A DNA stretch of 64,000 nucleotides from an uncultured Prevotellaceae bacterium (GTDB taxonomy: Bacteria; Bacteroidota; Bacteroidia; Bacteroidales; Bacteroidaceae): positions 62,001 through 126,000 of the forward strand of contig CAMVDV010000002.1 in the NCBI GenBank assembly GCA_947166305.1. Reading direction: 5' to 3'. Both the position numbers and the translations under genes were made by a program. Below are positions 25,601 to 33,988 of this stretch, piece by piece (positions within the stretch are counted from its first letter, which is position 1; every line of letters begins with the position of its first letter). The notes under the pieces are model-generated. The model was given only the letters and a program-made list of their open reading frames with translations, did no database searches and was not told the origin of the DNA.

Positions 25601-26808
25601 CAGAGGTTCTGGAGGTTCCATCTGCCGCCTGATGCCGGCACGAGCGTCCAGTATTGCGAAAGTTTGTCGGCGTCCTTGGCCTCACAGTTGAGGACATTGG
25701 CCGAGATGTTTTCGTTGATGTAGTTGGAGGCGTTGATGTTCTTGATGCGATAGTACTTGCCTTCTGCTGGTTCGGCGAAGTCGGATTGTGCAAGGAGGTT
25801 GGCCTGGACCTCTGCCAGCGTGTAGTTCTCCACGAGGGCAAGGCTCCAGTCGCAGCCGGTGTCGCCCGCTGCTGTCCATTTGAAGAGGGTTGTGCCGTCG
25901 GTGCCAAGGTTCAGGCAGACTTTTCCCTGGAAGTCTGCCTTTTCCGAAACGTTGATGAAGGCATCGTCCGTGCCGTTGTTGGGACTGAACTGGAGGTAGA
26001 GTGTCTTAGGCGTGGCGGATGGAGAGCGGAAGTTGTCGTCGGGGCTGAGGTAGCGGCCCGTGTTTCCGTTGCGAAGGGTGTAGCCGTCGCCTGCCTTGGC
26101 CAGTATCCAGACCTGGGAGAGGCTGTTGTCGTCCTTGCCTGCTCCCTCCGAATTGCTGCCATTGTCTGCGAGGCGGACGTTGGAATTGCGGCGGCAGGAG
26201 AGGCGAACAATGTTCGTGCTGCCCAGGATATAGCTGACGTATGCCCTGCCGGTCAGGTCGGTGACGTCGGAGAAGCTGACCTGTCGGAACTCCCAGTCGC
26301 GGTCTCCGCCCTGACTGCCTGCACTGCCTGCGCCGATGAGCTTGCCGCCGCTGTTCTGCAGATAGTAGAGGTTGTTGCTGCGGAGCGACCAGTGTCCTGC
26401 CGAACCGAGCTGGCTGATGGTGTAGGAGTACTTGAGCGCGAGGGTGGCATTCGTGCCGTTGTTCTTGGTAGTGCTGACGTTGGCGATGTAGTTGCCGAGG
26501 CCTGTCTTGAGATAGTACCTGCCTGCCGTGCCAGTCTCCTCGAGCTGTACGAGGTATCCGGCGTTGGCTTGTGCGTCGGTATTGTTGGGCGACGTGGTGG
26601 TGACGCCCAGCGTGTTGTCTGCCCCTTCGTGGACATAGGCCGTGGTTGCGGCATTGTAGAGCACATACCACTGGCCTGTGGTGAGGCTCGTGGCACTGGT
26701 GCCCATGTTGATGATCTTTCCTGCAAGTTCGCTCTGCTGTGCCTGTGCGAATGTCGGCGCGAGCAACGTGAGAAGTGATGCTAATAATAGTCTTGCTGAT
26801 TTCTTCAT
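22645..26808 (-). CDS. Large secreted M60-family peptidase with ricin-like modules
   Basis: A 1387-residue secreted protein with a signal peptide ending at FAQAQ. Residues about 30-480 hold three or four beta-trefoil (ricin-like) modules (YYLKTGLGNYIAN, YTLRNGNTGRYLSPDD, WNLQNLCTQRYIAQQNG). The M60/enhancin-like catalytic domain spans about residues 600-1000, with the HEIGHNHQ zinc site (about 829-836) and a downstream GATEVSNNLFSN helix. Beta modules and the tail YNIAGQRVS...KGLYIIGGRKV follow. M60 enzymes of gut bacteria cut mucin-type O-glycoproteins. The trefoils probably bind host glycans. It is monocistronic, with its own promoter. Confidence 0.85.
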   Translation of the reverse strand: MKKSARLLLASLLTLLAPTFAQAQQSELAGKIINMGTSATSLTTGQWYVLYNAATTAYVHEGADNTLGVTTTSPNNTDAQANAGYLVQLEETGTAGRYYLKTGLGNYIANVSTTKNNGTNATLALKYSYTISQLGSAGHWSLRSNNLYYLQNSGGKLIGAGSAGSQGGDRDWEFRQVSFSDVTDLTGRAYVSYILGSTNIVRLSCRRNSNVRLADNGSNSEGAGKDDNSLSQVWILAKAGDGYTLRNGNTGRYLSPDDNFRSPSATPKTLYLQFSPNNGTDDAFINVSEKADFQGKVCLNLGTDGTTLFKWTAAGDTGCDWSLALVENYTLAEVQANLLAQSDFAEPAEGKYYRIKNINASNYINENISANVLNCEAKDADKLSQYWTLVPASGGRWNLQNLCTQRYIAQQNGTLSTQYRTTTSKNATFAIQRTGDATTLTYYIVDSGSVGLHRSSNNNVVGWNTNADASVWGFEEVELTDEFIESGRSQLTAYTDLMARLNTYKTALGNLFQDNACTILKDEIQALTDEELAANEDFATLNDDMKQMVLKVKNNTWQSYTSSTGYTREGFEKFFRVRDDFNVYSHYQKMSWNEYTGMSYSYGKLSGPTGIVGKAGDIIYIYVDEDPSPDCLLQAEVVVDSNSPGDHQTGTVTSLHRGLNVVLMSAASTLYIFYQLGDPEKYLADYPAAKIHIEGGQLQGYFDYTRGMTNDDWTLLCEKLLDKSNILNLKCDRIVFAMLKNLVVNATGTKGEMEGLMRIWNNFVECEEDLMGFKEDLKGRFRNVWNAFSVNHGYMYASTYGTYYSDGTISTVMNYNTLTSSGGAIWGPSHEIGHNHQACFNIVGATEVSNNLFSNVNVFLHGVSTTRGTTVTKTLEDFARGTGWFGMTIWEQTRFYYQLYLYFHAQGHKPDFYPTLFKLLRQDPIRKRSSTYDASLVNGDGETVGGYISYGKQDYLHMAKKMCDAAQLDLSEFFEVNGMFVPYNKFYVGDYADYWVTTTEQDIEEAKAYMHRYPKAPSICFIDDRIKPSASIANGPFEGKPRGEYRVDYDNEVSIGYADVGQWSDFVDEYQTNGYYYTTTTSQGTTTYVMNGTGAIGYKVYDKDGNLVYLSNKNRFSFPSNVQAKVKDGFTIVACEANGYEVLVSYGPALYRGEMTAYYEGDSIPHTLYYYGTGKDGKSLINPLPANSIAYVKPGQSNRKQPTEELLAMTNVVDGDGQAQSLVIDGDKPFFIPTDFTAEKLTFTKSGEGQQALCLPFNSIPIAYITDDGEVHDNTDFKGAISAGSPVIFNLSLNYSLPAYDDTVYAGTYGETESGYIYNPAGGGSYVFAENISPFTYVWDEPNGIGDIKGLKDMKDAADGIYNIAGQRVSKPEKGLYIIGGRKVLVK

Positions 26809-26870
26809 TATGTTAGTTTTTTAGTTATGAATATGTCGTTCTGAAGGTCACGATTGTATTGTTGTGGGCA

Positions 26871-26901
26871 CAAAGATAATAAAAAATGTTCGCGTGCGCA
26901 A
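26871..26901 (-). promoter_or_regulatory. Promoter of the M60 peptidase gene
   Basis: On the minus strand TTG (26901-26899), a 20-nt spacer, then TATCTTTG (26878-26871). This gives a leader of about 60 nt. The TTG lies in one arm of the hairpin at 26891-26929. Confidence 0.5.
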
Positions 26902-26930
26902 GGAAACGGAGTGTTTTTTTGCGCACGCGA
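26885..26930 (-). terminator. Hairpin terminator after the Ca2+/Na+ exchanger gene
   Basis: CGCGTGCGCAA (26891-26901) pairs with TTGCGCACGCG (26919-26929), an 11-bp stem with a 17-nt loop. On the minus strand it is followed by AACATTTTTTATT. It lies about 35 nt beyond the exchanger stop codon and overlaps the -33 region of the next gene. Confidence 0.7.
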
Positions 26931-26965
26931 GCGAAAATGGTTTTGAGGGAAGCCCTGCGGGGAGC

Positions 26966-27904
26966 TTAACGGCCCACGATGAGCCACACGATGTAGGAAA
27001 CGTAGCAGGCGGTGAGCAGGATGCCCTCCCAGCGGCCGAACTTGCGGCTTGTCCACCCCGTGAGCCATGTCAGGATGCAGCTTCCGACGAGCATTCCCCA
27101 GTCGAGGGGCGTTATCTGTGTGACAGCCATCGGCACCACGCTGCCGCAAAGGCCTACGACGAAGGCGATGTTGAAGATGTTGCTGCCGAAAACGTTGCCC
27201 AGGGCAAGTCCGAAACTGCCTTTGCGGGCCGCCACAACGCTCGTGGCAAGCTCGGGAAGGCTGGTGCCTCCGGCCAGGATGGTCATGCCTATGACGCTTT
27301 CGCTGATGCCCCACTCGCGCGCCACGGCTGCCGCGTTGTCCACCAGGACACGGCCTCCCACCACGAGGGCTGCGATGCCCACCACGATGAGCAAGAGCAC
27401 CTTCGGCATAGGCATCTGCTCCGTCTGCACCTCCTCAGTGGCTGCCTTTCGGTCGCGCATGGCGATGCGGTAGGCCACATAGAGGTACACGCAGAAGAAG
27501 GCCACGAGCAGCAGGCCTTCCCACCGCTCTATCATGCCGCCAGTCACGCAGAAGACGAGCAGCATGACGGAGACAATGAGCGTGAGGGGTATGTCGCGGC
27601 GGAGCAAAGAGCTGTCCACGCTGATGCCACGCATGATGGCCGACACGCCGATGATGACGAGGATATTGAAAATGTTGCTGCCCATGACGTTGCCAACGCT
27701 CATGTCGCTGCTCCCTTGCAGCAGGCTCATGAGGCTCACGATGAACTCGGGTAGGCTCGTGCCGAGCGAGACGACGGTGAGGCCGATGACGAGTTCGCTC
27801 ACCTTGAGCCTTCGTGCCAGGGCGCAAGCCCCGTCCGTGAAGCGGTCAGCCCCCCAGAGCACCACGCCCAGGCCCACCACAATAAGGATAATCTCCAGTA
27901 TCAT
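26966..27904 (-). CDS. Calcium/sodium antiporter (CaCA family, YrbG-like)
   Basis: A 312-residue membrane protein with about ten helices and the two inverted alpha repeats of the family. The first has LTVVSLGTSLPEFIVSLMS with GNVMGSNIFNILVIIG, and the second has MTILAGGTSLPELATSVVAA with GNVFGSNIFNIAFVVG. It exchanges Ca2+ for Na+ at the inner membrane. I used the ATG at 27904 (MILEIILIVVG); a longer start would add 14 polar residues before the first helix. It is transcribed alone. Confidence 0.9.
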   Translation of the reverse strand: MILEIILIVVGLGVVLWGADRFTDGACALARRLKVSELVIGLTVVSLGTSLPEFIVSLMSLLQGSSDMSVGNVMGSNIFNILVIIGVSAIMRGISVDSSLLRRDIPLTLIVSVMLLVFCVTGGMIERWEGLLLVAFFCVYLYVAYRIAMRDRKAATEEVQTEQMPMPKVLLLIVVGIAALVVGGRVLVDNAAAVAREWGISESVIGMTILAGGTSLPELATSVVAARKGSFGLALGNVFGSNIFNIAFVVGLCGSVVPMAVTQITPLDWGMLVGSCILTWLTGWTSRKFGRWEGILLTACYVSYIVWLIVGR

Positions 27905-28089
27905 TTTCTGCTTATTTTTGTTGAAAAACGGCTGCAAAGATAGCATTTTTTATCCGAACCGCCAAGCAATTCCGCCGAAACTTTAGCCATCACGCAAAGA
28001 AGACAGTTTCCCCAGCGCTCTCGCCGCAGGCTCCGGCAGGAACCGAGGAAGGCCTCTGGAGGGAACATCGCATGGGGAGTTGTTTGCAT

Positions 28090-28155
28090 GGTCATGATGC
28101 TGCAATTGCACGGTCATGATGTTGCAATTGCACGGTCATGACCCTGCAATCGACA
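28090..28155. repeat. 22-bp tandem array C
   Basis: GGTCATG recurs at 28090, 28112 and 28134, 22 bp apart. The unit core is GGTCATGATGCTGCAATTGC. It ends in CAATCGACACCCTATAGGG; array B ends in CAATCAACACCC, so the two arrays share unit and edge. The rest of the 488-bp divergent spacer (28156-28310) shows nothing I can name. Confidence 0.85.
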
Positions 28156-28313
28156 CCCTATAGGGTTCTGAATGGCGCTGCACAGGCGGCGAGGAACAAG
28201 GGAAGGCCGCATCGGGATGAGGCGCACAGGACGACGGGGACCACCCTGCGTGCAAAGGAAAGTTAAAAAGAAGCTGATTAGTGCAAATAAAGTTTCATTT
28301 CCAGACGGAATCC

Positions 28314-28343
28314 TTGCAAAATGACATTTTTTCCGTACCTTTG
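28314..28343 (+). promoter_or_regulatory. Promoter of the TPR protein gene
   Basis: TTG at 28314-28316, a 19-nt spacer, then TACCTTTG at 28336-28343. This is a good match to the Bacteroidetes pattern, 50 nt before the ATG. Confidence 0.6.
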
Positions 28344-28392
28344 CATTCAGAAAGTCATTTTTGCGTAAAAACCATAACATATAAATAAGAAG

Positions 28393-29802
28393 ATGAAGAA
28401 ACTCACACTCGCCATGATGCTTGCCCTGATCGGATCAGGCGCAATGGCACAGAATTTCGCAGGAAGCACCATCGAAGAGCGCATCGCACACTCCACCGGC
28501 AACAACGAGGACAGCATCCGCACTGCCAAAGGCTACATCACGATGTTCCAGCAGTCCGGTGCCAACAAGGAATGGAAGGATATGTACACCAACTACCAGT
28601 GGATCAAGAAGTACGCCCCCTTCGCCGTCAACGGCATCTACACGCAGAGCCCCATCATGTTCTTCTACCTGATTGAAGCCGAGCAGGACGCAACCAAGAA
28701 GAAACAGTACTTCGACGAGATGATGGAAGTCTTCGACCTCCGACAGAAGAACCTCGACGCCCTCAACTCCTTCGCCAAGACGAAGAGCACACTGGGCGAC
28801 GTGCTCAGCGTGAAGGCAGAATACTACAACTGGACCGCACCCAAGGTGCTCGGACAAAACTTCGACCTGCGCGAGTCCTACAAGAACTTCTCCGAAGCCA
28901 TCAAGATGGTCAACGAACAGGGCGGCCGGGAAATCTCGGGAAACTTCCTCCTGACCTTCTTCCAGGTCAGCGATGCCATCTTCAAAGCAACAAAAGGCGG
29001 CACACGCGAACAGTACCTGCAGGACTACCTGGACAGCAAGGATGCCTGCGAGACCATGCTCCAGCTGGCTAAGGAAGCACAGACCGAGGGCGACACGGCC
29101 AGGGCTCGGCAGCTCGTGACAACCTACGACGCGCCATTGGCAGCCATCGAGCAACTATTCGCACAGAGTGGAGCCGCTGACAGCGCACAACTCGTCAATA
29201 TCTACACAAAGAAGTTCGAAGACTACAAGACCGACATCAGCAAACTCAACTCCAGCCTCAACATCATGCAGCAGAACGACTGCGACGAGAGCGACATCTA
29301 CTACCAGTACGCCGAGGCTGCCTACGCACTGGAGCCTTCCTTCACCAGCGCCATCGGACTGGCACAGAAGTCGCAGAAAGAAGGACAGCTCGACAAGATG
29401 CTCGAATACTACAACAAAGCGCTTGAGCTGGCATCGAGCGACGCACGCCGCGGCATCATATGCCTCAACATCGTCAACGGACTCACCAAGAGCAAGCAGT
29501 ACACCGGCGCACTCACCTATGCCGAGAAAGCCATCAGCTACAGCCCCGACCTCACTGGCAAGGCATACCTCAAGATGGCCAACATCAACGCATTGCTTGG
29601 CCAATATGGCGAAGCCGTAGCCTTCTGCGACAAGGCAAGCTCTGCAGACATCACAGTCAGCGGTTCGGCAGACCGTCTCAAAGCCAACATCCAGAGGGCA
29701 CAGGCAAGCCAGGCAGCCAACGCAGCCGCTCGCAAAGCCTACGACGAGTTCCTCGCTCGCAAGAAGGCAGAAGAAGACTTCTGGAAAGGCGGAGCTAAGT
29801 AA
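28393..29802 (+). CDS. Secreted TPR-containing protein
   Basis: A 469-residue protein with a signal peptide (MKKLTLAMMLALIGSGAMAQ). The body is almost all helical. TPR-like units are clearest at about residues 300-430 (YYQYAEAAYALEPSFTSAIG, MLEYYNKALELASSD, ALTYAEKAISYSPDLTGKAY). Ala/Lys-rich repeats form the tail. It is presumably a periplasmic or outer-membrane-associated scaffold protein. The family resembles abundant Bacteroidetes proteins of unknown role. It has its own strong promoter and is followed by a hairpin, so it is monocistronic. Confidence 0.7.
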   Translation: MKKLTLAMMLALIGSGAMAQNFAGSTIEERIAHSTGNNEDSIRTAKGYITMFQQSGANKEWKDMYTNYQWIKKYAPFAVNGIYTQSPIMFFYLIEAEQDATKKKQYFDEMMEVFDLRQKNLDALNSFAKTKSTLGDVLSVKAEYYNWTAPKVLGQNFDLRESYKNFSEAIKMVNEQGGREISGNFLLTFFQVSDAIFKATKGGTREQYLQDYLDSKDACETMLQLAKEAQTEGDTARARQLVTTYDAPLAAIEQLFAQSGAADSAQLVNIYTKKFEDYKTDISKLNSSLNIMQQNDCDESDIYYQYAEAAYALEPSFTSAIGLAQKSQKEGQLDKMLEYYNKALELASSDARRGIICLNIVNGLTKSKQYTGALTYAEKAISYSPDLTGKAYLKMANINALLGQYGEAVAFCDKASSADITVSGSADRLKANIQRAQASQAANAAARKAYDEFLARKKAEEDFWKGGAK

Positions 29803-29835
29803 AACACTGAACCCTCAGAACAATCTGATTACTCA

Positions 29836-29910
29836 GAGTTCTCCGACGACTCAGACCACTCAGATTGCTCAGAATAATCCGAGTCCTCCGACGACTCAGA
29901 CCACTCAGAA
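29836..29910. repeat. CTCAGA-word direct repeat
   Basis: A block of about 30 bp beginning GAGTTCTCCGACGACTCAGA at 29836 is repeated at 29881 with one change, a 45-bp period. It contains several shorter CTCAGA repeats. It lies in the 276-bp spacer after the TPR gene. Confidence 0.7.
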
Positions 29911-29923
29911 AATTTCACCACAA

Positions 29924-29955
29924 AAGCCCGCCCTGCACCAACGCAAGGCGGGCTT
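29924..29955 (+). terminator. Hairpin, probable terminator of the TPR gene
   Basis: AAGCCCGCC (29924-29932) pairs with GGCGGGCTT (29947-29955). There is no long T-run after it, so termination is likely but not certain. Confidence 0.55.
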
Positions 29956-30012
29956 CATCATGCAAGCCACTCCCTCTTTTGTAAAAAAAGGTTAAAAACC
30001 AACGCAATACCC

Positions 30013-30042
30013 TTGCAAAGTAAATAATAATTAGTAACTTTA
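30013..30042 (+). promoter_or_regulatory. Promoter of the oxidoreductase-tat gene run
   Basis: TTG at 30013-30015, a 19-nt spacer, then TAACTTTA at 30035-30042. It lies 36 nt before the oxidoreductase ATG at 30079. Confidence 0.55.
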
Positions 30043-30078
30043 CACACAGAAACGCGTAAAACACGCACAAAACAGACA

Positions 30079-31149
30079 ATGCATAAGATAAAAATCGGCA
30101 TCATCGGGCTCGGACGCATGGGGCGAAAACACCTCCGGGAACTCGTCAAAAGCGAATACTGGGACGTCAAATACACCTGCGACATCAACCCTGAAAAAGC
30201 AAAACACTCACACGAAATAGCACCCGATGCCACCTTTACCACTGAAGAACACAACATTTGGGACGACCCGGAAGTAGAATGCGTAGGACTCTTTGCACTG
30301 GCCGACACCAGAGCCAGTCGCATTGAGAAAGCAGTCAAGGCAGGCAAGCACGTCATCTGCGAGAAACCTCTCGCCTACAAGCTCAGCGAAGAATGGGACG
30401 TCGTGCGCCTCGAAGAGTCAACCGACAAGTTCTGCACCGTCAACCTCTACCTCCGCAACGCCTGGTACACGCAGGCTATGAAGGATTTCGTGCGCTCCGG
30501 CGAGATAGGCGAACTTGCCATCATACGCATCTGCCACATGACGCCAGGACTCTCGCCCGGCGAAGGACACGAATACGAAGGGCCTTCCTTCCACGACTGC
30601 GGGATGCACTACGTCGACATCTGTCGATGGTATGCCGACTCAGAGTACAAAACCGGCCATGCACAAGCTATCCGTATGTGGGACTACAAAGACCCTTGGT
30701 GGCTCCAATGCCACGGTACATTCGAGAACGGCATAGTCTACGACATCACGCAAGGCTTCGTCTACGGACAGCTCGCCAAGGATCAGACGCACAACTCCTA
30801 CACCGAGCTCATCGGCAGCAAAGGCTTCGTCCGCATGACGCACGACTTTAAGACCGCCGTCGTGGAGATGCACGGCGAACACACCACGCAGCGCATCGAG
30901 AAACCCTACGGCGACAAGAACATCGACCGCCTCTGCCAACTCATGGGACAAGCAATCCTCACAGGCAAACGGCCCGAGTCTCTCCCACGCTTCCGCGACG
31001 CTGCCATCGCAAGCGAATACGCCTGGAAGATGCTCAGCGATGCCCGACAGCACGACCTCCCCTCTAAGGGAACACCCGAGGAACTGGAACAAATCCATTA
31101 CCGACGTGCCCACGCCACCAACGGATACGGGCTGCTCGACCACGACTGA
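30079..31149 (+). CDS. Gfo/Idh/MocA-family oxidoreductase, cytoplasmic
   Basis: A 356-residue NAD(P)-dependent sugar oxidoreductase without a signal peptide. The Rossmann motif IGIIGLGRMGRKHL is at residues 5-18, and the family's catalytic Lys is in CEKPLAYKL at about residue 95. A GFO C-terminal domain follows, with HDCGMHYVDICRWYADS. It probably oxidises or reduces a cyclic sugar or sugar derivative. It heads a run with tatA, a Tat-exported relative, a DUF1080 protein, a TIM-barrel isomerase and tatC. The substrate is unknown. Confidence 0.83.
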   Translation: MHKIKIGIIGLGRMGRKHLRELVKSEYWDVKYTCDINPEKAKHSHEIAPDATFTTEEHNIWDDPEVECVGLFALADTRASRIEKAVKAGKHVICEKPLAYKLSEEWDVVRLEESTDKFCTVNLYLRNAWYTQAMKDFVRSGEIGELAIIRICHMTPGLSPGEGHEYEGPSFHDCGMHYVDICRWYADSEYKTGHAQAIRMWDYKDPWWLQCHGTFENGIVYDITQGFVYGQLAKDQTHNSYTELIGSKGFVRMTHDFKTAVVEMHGEHTTQRIEKPYGDKNIDRLCQLMGQAILTGKRPESLPRFRDAAIASEYAWKMLSDARQHDLPSKGTPEELEQIHYRRAHATNGYGLLDHD

Positions 31150-31190
31150 CTCCATCCGAACCCACATCGAAGTACGATACACCGAACAAC

Positions 31191-31257
31191 ACATTATTAT
31201 ATATTATAAACACATTATTATATATTATAAGAACTACATTATATTATTATAAGGACT
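31191..31257. repeat. AT-only direct repeats before tatA
   Basis: ACATTATTATATATTATA occurs at 31191 and 31212, and a close variant at 31236. A similar single word follows the DUF1080 gene at 33907. The tract fills the tatA leader and ends 3 nt before its ATG, so it may affect translation. Confidence 0.65.
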
Positions 31258-31470
31258 ATGGCACACCAACTCTTATTCTTTGGCAATATCGGCGGACCCG
31301 AAATCATTATCATTGCCCTCATCATCCTTCTCCTCTTCGGAGGCAAGAAGATTCCCGAACTCATGCGCGGCCTCGGCAAAGGCGTATCACAGTTCAAGAA
31401 AGGCATCAACGACATTGAACAGGAAATCAATGCCGAGCCTGAAAAGAAAGAAGAAATACAGAACAAATAA
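31258..31470 (+). CDS. tatA: Twin-arginine translocase subunit TatA
   Basis: A 70-residue protein with a single N-terminal membrane helix (GPEIIIIALIILLLFGGKKI), the typical FGGKKIPELMRGLGKG hinge and an amphipathic helix, then a charged tail. Length and motifs fit TatA/TatE. It forms the variable pore part of the Tat system, which exports folded, often cofactor-bearing proteins. The next gene encodes a protein with a Tat signal, and tatC follows 3.7 kb downstream on the same strand. No separate tatB is seen here. Confidence 0.92.
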   Translation: MAHQLLFFGNIGGPEIIIIALIILLLFGGKKIPELMRGLGKGVSQFKKGINDIEQEINAEPEKKEEIQNK

Positions 31471-31507
31471 ACATAAGTTTAACTCCTTAAACCCAAAAAC
31501 ATTTCTT

Positions 31508-33028
31508 ATGAAAGACATGTCCAGAAGATCGTTCCTCAAGGCAGGAACAGCAGCAACCGCTGCCCTTGCCATGGCTCCCACCGACGTGCTCGGCAAGGCT
31601 AAGGCAAAGAAAAACGTGCAAACAGGCAAGATTAAGCTCCTCGCCGTCGGCGTGGGTGGCCGCGGTCATGCAGACATCAACGGCGTCACCTACAAAGGAA
31701 AGGGCGAAGTCTACGACGACATTGAGTTCATCGGCATGTGCGACGTGGACCAGAAGTATGCAAAGGGCGTGCTGGAAGAGTACAAGAAGCTCTTCCCCAA
31801 CATGAAGATCTACAACGACTACAAGAAGATGTATGCTGAACTGCTCGACCAGGCAGACGCCGTCATCTGCGGCACTGCCGACCACACGCACGCCATCATC
31901 TGTGCTGAGGCTCTGGCTGCAGGCAAGCATGTCTATTGCGAAAAGCCCCTCACCCGCACCGTTTACGAATCCCGACTGCTCACAAAACTTGCTGCAAAGG
32001 CTGGCGTTGCCACTCAAATGGGCAACCAAGGCTCCAGCGGCGAAGGCGTGAACCTGACTTGCGAATGGATTTGGAACGGAGAAATCGGTGAGGTGACTCG
32101 CGTAGACGCCTTTACCGACCGTCCAATCTGGCCTCAAGGTCTCGAACGTCCTGAAGAGGTACACGAGATTCCCAGCACGCTGAACTGGGACGCCTTCATC
32201 GGTCCGGCTCCCAAGCGTCCGTACAACTCCATCTATCACCCTTGGAATTTCCGCGGATGGTGGGACTTTGGCACTGGCGCCCTGGGCGACATGGCTTGCC
32301 ACATCCTGCATCCCGTCTTCAAGGCTCTCGACCTTGGCTATCCCATCAAGGCTGAAGGCAGTTCGACGCCTCTGATGTCTGACTGCTGCCCGAGCGCTCA
32401 GGTGGTCAAGCTCACTTATCCTGCACGTCCAAACCGTCCGAAGGTTGCCATGCCCGAAGTTGTCGTCACTTGGAGCGACGGCGGCATCGTGCCTTTCCGA
32501 CCCGAAGGACTGGCTGTAGGCAAGAACCTGAACGTCAGCGGCGGCGGTGCCATCTTCTACGGAACGAAGGACATCCTCGTCGTGGGCTGCTACGGTGAGA
32601 AGCCTTATCTGGTGAGTGGTCGCGTTCCCAACGCACCGAAAGTTTGCCGACGTGTCACCGAAAGCCATCAGCGCGACTGGATTCGTGCCATCAAGGAAAT
32701 CCGTGCCGGCAAAACCGACTGGACTAGGACTGCATCAGACTTCAGCGAGGCAGGCCCATTCAACGAGATGGTTGCCATGGGCGTTGTCGCCACACGTCTG
32801 CAGGGCTTGAACCAGACGCTGGAATGGGACGGCGAGAACATGCGCTTCACCAACATTCCGGAGAACGCCACGGTTCGCTCGATGCTGAAGGACGGGTTCT
32901 CCATCCACGACGGACACCCCACGTTCAACAAGACATACACCGAGCCTGTCAATGCCCGCCAGTTTGCTGCAGAGCTCATCAAGCCGACTTACCACAACGG
33001 CTACGTTCTGCCCGATATGCCCGCATAA
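31508..33028 (+). CDS. Tat-exported Gfo/Idh/MocA-family oxidoreductase
   Basis: A 506-residue oxidoreductase. I chose the ATG at 31508 because it gives a classical Tat signal: SRRSFLKAGTAATAALAMAP. The NAD(P)-binding motif LLAVGVGGRGHADI is at about residues 42-55, and the family Lys is in YCEKPLTRTVYES. The larger second domain includes NFRGWWDFGTGALGDMACHI. Such exported members keep a tightly bound dinucleotide and act on sugars in the periplasm. It follows tatA by 37 bp and precedes the DUF1080 gene by 16 bp, so it is very probably cargo of the Tat system encoded around it. Confidence 0.9.
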   Translation: MKDMSRRSFLKAGTAATAALAMAPTDVLGKAKAKKNVQTGKIKLLAVGVGGRGHADINGVTYKGKGEVYDDIEFIGMCDVDQKYAKGVLEEYKKLFPNMKIYNDYKKMYAELLDQADAVICGTADHTHAIICAEALAAGKHVYCEKPLTRTVYESRLLTKLAAKAGVATQMGNQGSSGEGVNLTCEWIWNGEIGEVTRVDAFTDRPIWPQGLERPEEVHEIPSTLNWDAFIGPAPKRPYNSIYHPWNFRGWWDFGTGALGDMACHILHPVFKALDLGYPIKAEGSSTPLMSDCCPSAQVVKLTYPARPNRPKVAMPEVVVTWSDGGIVPFRPEGLAVGKNLNVSGGGAIFYGTKDILVVGCYGEKPYLVSGRVPNAPKVCRRVTESHQRDWIRAIKEIRAGKTDWTRTASDFSEAGPFNEMVAMGVVATRLQGLNQTLEWDGENMRFTNIPENATVRSMLKDGFSIHDGHPTFNKTYTEPVNARQFAAELIKPTYHNGYVLPDMPA

Positions 33029-33044
33029 ACTATCCGATAGAACA

Positions 33045-33905
33045 ATGAAACTACGTAACATCCTTGCCGCAGCAGCTCTGGCTGCTGCGGCTGGCGTACA
33101 GGCTCAGCCTCAGTACGTCGTCATCGAGAACCCTCAGGTTGACCTCAGCACGCTGAAGGTCGACAAGGAAGGCTACTATGTGCTCTTCGACGGCTCCAGC
33201 CTGAATGGTTGGCGCGGCTACTGCAAGGATCATGTGCCAAGCAAGTGGAACATCCAGGACGGTGCCCTGCACTTCAACGGCCGAGGCCAGGGCGAGGGCG
33301 GCGACATCATCTTCGCTCACAAGTTCAAGGACTTCGTCTTCGAGATTGAGTGGAAGATTGCAGAGGGCGGAAACTCTGGCATCTTCTACCTGGGCAAGGA
33401 GACGGCCACCATCAACAACGAGGCTCCCAAGACGGAGGAAACGAAGGCCGGCAGCCTGACCATCACCCAGACCGTCGACAACCGTGGCAAACTCAACTAT
33501 CAGCCCATCTACATCAGCTGTCCCGAATGCCAGGTGCTCGACAACGAACGCCATCCCGACGCCAAACTCGGCGCCACGCTCGGCATCAGGCAGAGCACGA
33601 GTCTCTACGACATGATTGTCGCCAAGCCTCAGAACGCTAATCCTGCCGGACAGTGGAACAAGGTGAAGATCGTCGTGAAGAACGGCAAGGTCACACACTA
33701 CCAGAATGGCGTGAAGGTACTGAGCTACACGCTGGCAGACAAGTCGTGGGTTGACCTCGTGCAGACCTCCAAGTTCAGCCAGAAGAACTGGCCTCTCGCC
33801 TACGAAATCATGAAGGATTGCGGCAGAGAGCCCGGCTACTTCGGCATGCAGGACCACGGCGACGAGGTGTGGTATCGCAACATCCGCGTCAAAGTCCTCA
33901 AGTAA
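33045..33905 (+). CDS. DUF1080 / 3-keto-disaccharide hydrolase-family protein
   Basis: A 286-residue secreted protein with a signal peptide (AAAALAAAAGVQAQ). The jelly-roll DUF1080 domain (PF06439 family) begins YYVLFDGSSLNGWRGY and includes WKIAEGGNSGIFYLG and the C-terminal EPGYFGMQDHGDEVWYRNI. The family includes enzymes that cleave glycosides already oxidised at C3. The neighbouring Tat-exported oxidoreductase would supply the 3-keto form. Substrate and linkage are unknown. It has two Cys in SCPECQ, which could form a disulfide. Confidence 0.85.
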   Translation: MKLRNILAAAALAAAAGVQAQPQYVVIENPQVDLSTLKVDKEGYYVLFDGSSLNGWRGYCKDHVPSKWNIQDGALHFNGRGQGEGGDIIFAHKFKDFVFEIEWKIAEGGNSGIFYLGKETATINNEAPKTEETKAGSLTITQTVDNRGKLNYQPIYISCPECQVLDNERHPDAKLGATLGIRQSTSLYDMIVAKPQNANPAGQWNKVKIVVKNGKVTHYQNGVKVLSYTLADKSWVDLVQTSKFSQKNWPLAYEIMKDCGREPGYFGMQDHGDEVWYRNIRVKVLK

Positions 33906-33988
33906 ACATACATTATTATATATAATAAACCAACAGAAGTTTCGGATGTCCTGCCAGGCCCTTGCAGGGTGCCAGAAACAACGCTTTG

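Noticed and set aside
22993..26778. Long + strand frames (420, 230 and 374 codons) opposite the M60 peptidase gene
   Set aside because: The minus-strand gene has a signal peptide, HExxH site and C-terminal tail; the opposite frames have no such features.
14450..28000. A polysaccharide utilisation locus around the GH30 and M60 genes
   Set aside because: No SusC/SusD pair, no hybrid two-component or SusR regulator, and no clustering of glycosidases.
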